A DNA stretch of 7,825 nt, from positions 1-7,825 of the forward strand of contig CALEJY010000162.1 in the NCBI GenBank assembly GCA_937898445.1, read 5' to 3'. The notes under the pieces were generated by a model. That model did not search any database, was not told where the DNA came from, and worked only from the letters and a program-made list of their open reading frames with translations. This stretch comes from an uncultured Candidatus Melainabacteria bacterium. GTDB lineage: Bacteria; Cyanobacteriota; Vampirovibrionia; Gastranaerophilales; Gastranaerophilaceae. Shown here piece after piece: positions 6,732-7,825 of this stretch (within the stretch, counting starts at the first letter, position 1; the number at the start of each line of letters is the position of its first letter). The translations under genes and the position numbers were made by a program.

Positions 6732-7571
6732 ATGAGAAAATTAATGAGTTTCTTTTTAGATAAAAATTTGCGCAATATGTGTGCAATTGTCTGTGATTTG
6801 TTCCCTCGCCCATTTGGGGAGAGGGTTGGGGAGAGGGGCTACTTAGCTGCTTCACTTTTTAGCCGCCTAGCTGCTTTCACACTTGCAGAGGTATTAGTCA
6901 CTCTCGGCATAATCGGTGTCGTTTCAGCTATGACAGTTCCAACTTTGATGCAAAATTACCAACGTCAGAGTTATGTAACTCAATTACACAAGGTTTATAA
7001 CGAAGTGCAACAAGCATCTTTGAGATATATGACTGATAAAAATGCTGTTAATTTGAGAGAGGCTGGTTTGGGTACTCAAGCTGAAATGGCGAATTTTACT
7101 CATACATATTTCAAAGTCGTAAGCGATTGTGGGTCTTATGTTAAAGCACCTTGCTTCCCAACAAGCTATAAAAGTCAGTCAGGAACAGAAACTGCAACAA
7201 ATAATGCAAATTGGAGTGCCGCATCTTCTGTTGTATTGGCGAGTGGCGCAAGTATAGTTATTGATTATCCGAATGTTTATACAAAAACAGTAAATGGTGT
7301 TACATCGCATTATGGACATATGTTGATAGATATAAACGGTCCAAAAGGTCCGAATATCGGTGGTAGAGATATGTTCTATGCAGAGTTTTATGATGATGGC
7401 TCAATTGATGTTGCGGGTGCAACTCCTGAATGCAAGGCAAATGGTGTTTGTGACGGAGATTCTTTGACCGCAATCAGAGATACCTTGTATAATAGCAGTT
7501 GTAGTTCTACTTGGCAAGGACAAGGTTGTTTGGGGAAAATTATCAATGATGGTTGGACAATGACGTATTAA
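6732..7571 (+). CDS. Type IV prepilin-like protein with an unusually long, repeat-derived leader
   Basis: A 279-residue paralog of the gene at 77. The prepilin motif is A48|F49-T-L-A-E53, so the leader is 48 residues, far longer than the usual short type IV leader. Leader residues about 24-36 (FPRPFGERVGERG) are encoded by the GC-rich repeat at 6803-6838. There is no later ATG before the cleavage site, and the ribosome site at 6718-6723 points to ATG 6732, so the repeat seems genuinely translated. The mature protein would be 231 residues with a hydrophobic N-terminal helix. Cysteines are at 133, 141, 234, 240, 257 and 266. The motif D200-I-N-G-P-K-G-P-N-x-x-G-R-D213 and the end GKIINDGWTMTY are shared with the first paralog. 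Residues 48-91 are identical to residues 16-59 of the first. It is probably a minor pilin or pseudopilin exported by a type IV pilus or type II-like system encoded elsewhere. No terminator follows it; its stop overlaps a possible ATG (TAATG). Confidence 0.85.
   Translation: MRKLMSFFLDKNLRNMCAIVCDLFPRPFGERVGERGYLAASLFSRLAAFTLAEVLVTLGIIGVVSAMTVPTLMQNYQRQSYVTQLHKVYNEVQQASLRYMTDKNAVNLREAGLGTQAEMANFTHTYFKVVSDCGSYVKAPCFPTSYKSQSGTETATNNANWSAASSVVLASGASIVIDYPNVYTKTVNGVTSHYGHMLIDINGPKGPNIGGRDMFYAEFYDDGSIDVAGATPECKANGVCDGDSLTAIRDTLYNSSCSSTWQGQGCLGKIINDGWTMTY
6803..6838 (+). repeat. GC-rich hairpin repeat inside the prepilin leader
   Basis: CCCTCGCCC (6803-6811) can fold back on the first of two copies of GGGGAGAGGG (6816-6825 and 6828-6837, separated by TT). 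It is strikingly GC-rich in AT-rich surroundings. Its translation, RPFGERVGERG, is one I associate with a common dispersed palindromic repeat that appears inside many predicted bacterial proteins; that association is from memory. It lies in frame, upstream of the prepilin cleavage motif. Confidence 0.7.
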
Positions 7572-7597
7572 TGAATATAAGAAAGGAATTGAGAGAA

Positions 7598-7642
7598 ATG
7601 TTAAAAGAAATTAAGCTCATCGGGGGGGGGGCAATAGTTTAA
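7598..7642 (+). CDS. Possible short ORF interrupted by poly-G (contingency-gene candidate)
   Basis: As read, this is a 14-codon ORF, MLKEIKLIGGGAIV, preceded by AAAGGA (7582-7587) 10 nt before the ATG. An in-frame ATG at 7571 overlaps the prepilin stop and could be used by translational coupling. The ten-G run sits in the reading frame. With 8 or 11 G the frame would instead continue from GNSLSATHVAHCD for 65 codons to the edge of the window without a stop; with 10 it stops at 7640-7642, and with 9 or 12 it stops soon after the run. I do not recognise the extended product. Its last part is encoded by the palindromic repeat, so the open frame may be fortuitous. Confidence 0.3.
   Translation: MLKEIKLIGGGAIV
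7622..7631 (+). repeat. Homopolymeric G tract (10 G)
   Basis: Ten consecutive G bases in an AT-rich genome. Tracts of this length are prone to slipped-strand mispairing and commonly mark phase-variable genes in other bacteria. Here the tract lies shortly after a start codon with a ribosome site, directly downstream of a pilin-like gene. A sequencing or assembly length error in the run is also possible. Confidence 0.9.
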
Positions 7643-7751
7643 GTGCTACGCACGTAGCCCACTGTGACAGTTTTGGTGCCTACTTTAGATGTTGTTGTAA
7701 TGGTTTTAGTATAAAAGAATTTTTAAGATGCTTGGAGGCAAAGATGCAAAG
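7643..7751. other. Palindrome-bearing stretch with no confident gene
   Basis: Two small palindromes stand close together: GCTAC/GTAGC (7645-7649 with 7654-7658, 4-nt loop) and ACTGT/ACAGT (7661-7665 with 7667-7671, 1-nt centre). Neither has a T-run after it, so they are not obvious terminators. Apart from the frame that would open if the G tract changed length, I see no gene, RNA gene or promoter here. Confidence 0.5.
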
Positions 7752-7822
7752 TCGGTTACGGGAAAATATTCTCTCTCCTATGGAGAGAGAGTGGTTGTTT
7801 GAACGAAGTGAATTACAACCAC
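7752..7822 (-). repeat. Hairpin-containing dispersed repeat, right copy (inverted)
   Basis: CTCTCTCC (7771-7778) pairs with GGAGAGAG (7782-7789) over a 3-nt loop. GTGGTTGT (7791-7798) pairs with ACAACCAC (7815-7822) over 16 nt. Read on the minus strand it gives TTGTAA, AACAAC, the CTCTC/GAGAG hairpin, AATATTTT and ACCGA, the same order as at 1-75. It is therefore a diverged copy in opposite orientation. It probably continues beyond the window. Confidence 0.55.
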
Positions 7823-7825
7823 GAG

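Noticed and set aside
1..7825. CRISPR array, tRNA or rRNA gene, transposase, integrase or prophage gene
   Set aside because: No regularly spaced repeats, cloverleaf or rRNA sequence was recognised, and none of the coding regions resembles a mobile-element enzyme.

Overview
The window is AT-rich bacterial DNA using the standard code, with tightly packed genes. Two paralogous type IV prepilin-like genes carry the leader core FTLAEVLVTLGIIG. This kind of paralogous prepilin, together with an ftsEX operon and low GC, reminds me of gut Melainabacteria/Vampirovibrionia (Gastranaerophilales). That placement is inferred from memory of the families; no database search was possible.

Layout. (1) Positions 1-860: a hairpin-containing repeat, a prepilin-like gene whose true start may lie left of the window, and a strong, probably bidirectional terminator. 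(2) 887-2080, minus strand: a Pro/Gln/Tyr/Ala-rich protein with a HEAT-like helical core and no recognised function. (3) 2081-2273: a divergent intergenic region with an extended -10 promoter to the right and a weaker candidate to the left. (4) 2274-6613: a five-gene plus-strand operon with gaps of 9, -8, 3 and 10 nt. It encodes the C-terminal half of a split transketolase, FtsE, FtsX, a degenerate receiver/GGDEF-like protein, and an isochorismatase-family cysteine hydrolase, and it ends at a clear intrinsic terminator (6620-6650). (5) 6668-7571: a promoter and a second prepilin-like gene whose unusually long leader is translated straight through a GC-rich hairpin repeat. (6) 7572-7825: a short ORF interrupted by a run of ten G, several palindromes, and an inverted relative of the repeat at the left end.

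How the genes work together. FtsE (ATPase) and FtsX (four-TM permease) should form the membrane complex that couples the divisome to peptidoglycan hydrolysis. The next gene lacks the phospho-acceptor Asp and the GGDEF active site, so it looks like a scaffold or allosteric partner rather than a signalling enzyme. The two prepilin genes share 44 identical residues around the processing site but have divergent C-terminal regions, which suggests an expanded family of minor pilins or pseudopilins with changing surfaces.

Most worth checking: the ftsEX-linked pseudo-receiver protein, the poly-G tract as a possible phase-variation switch beside a pilin gene, and the repeat embedded in a prepilin leader.
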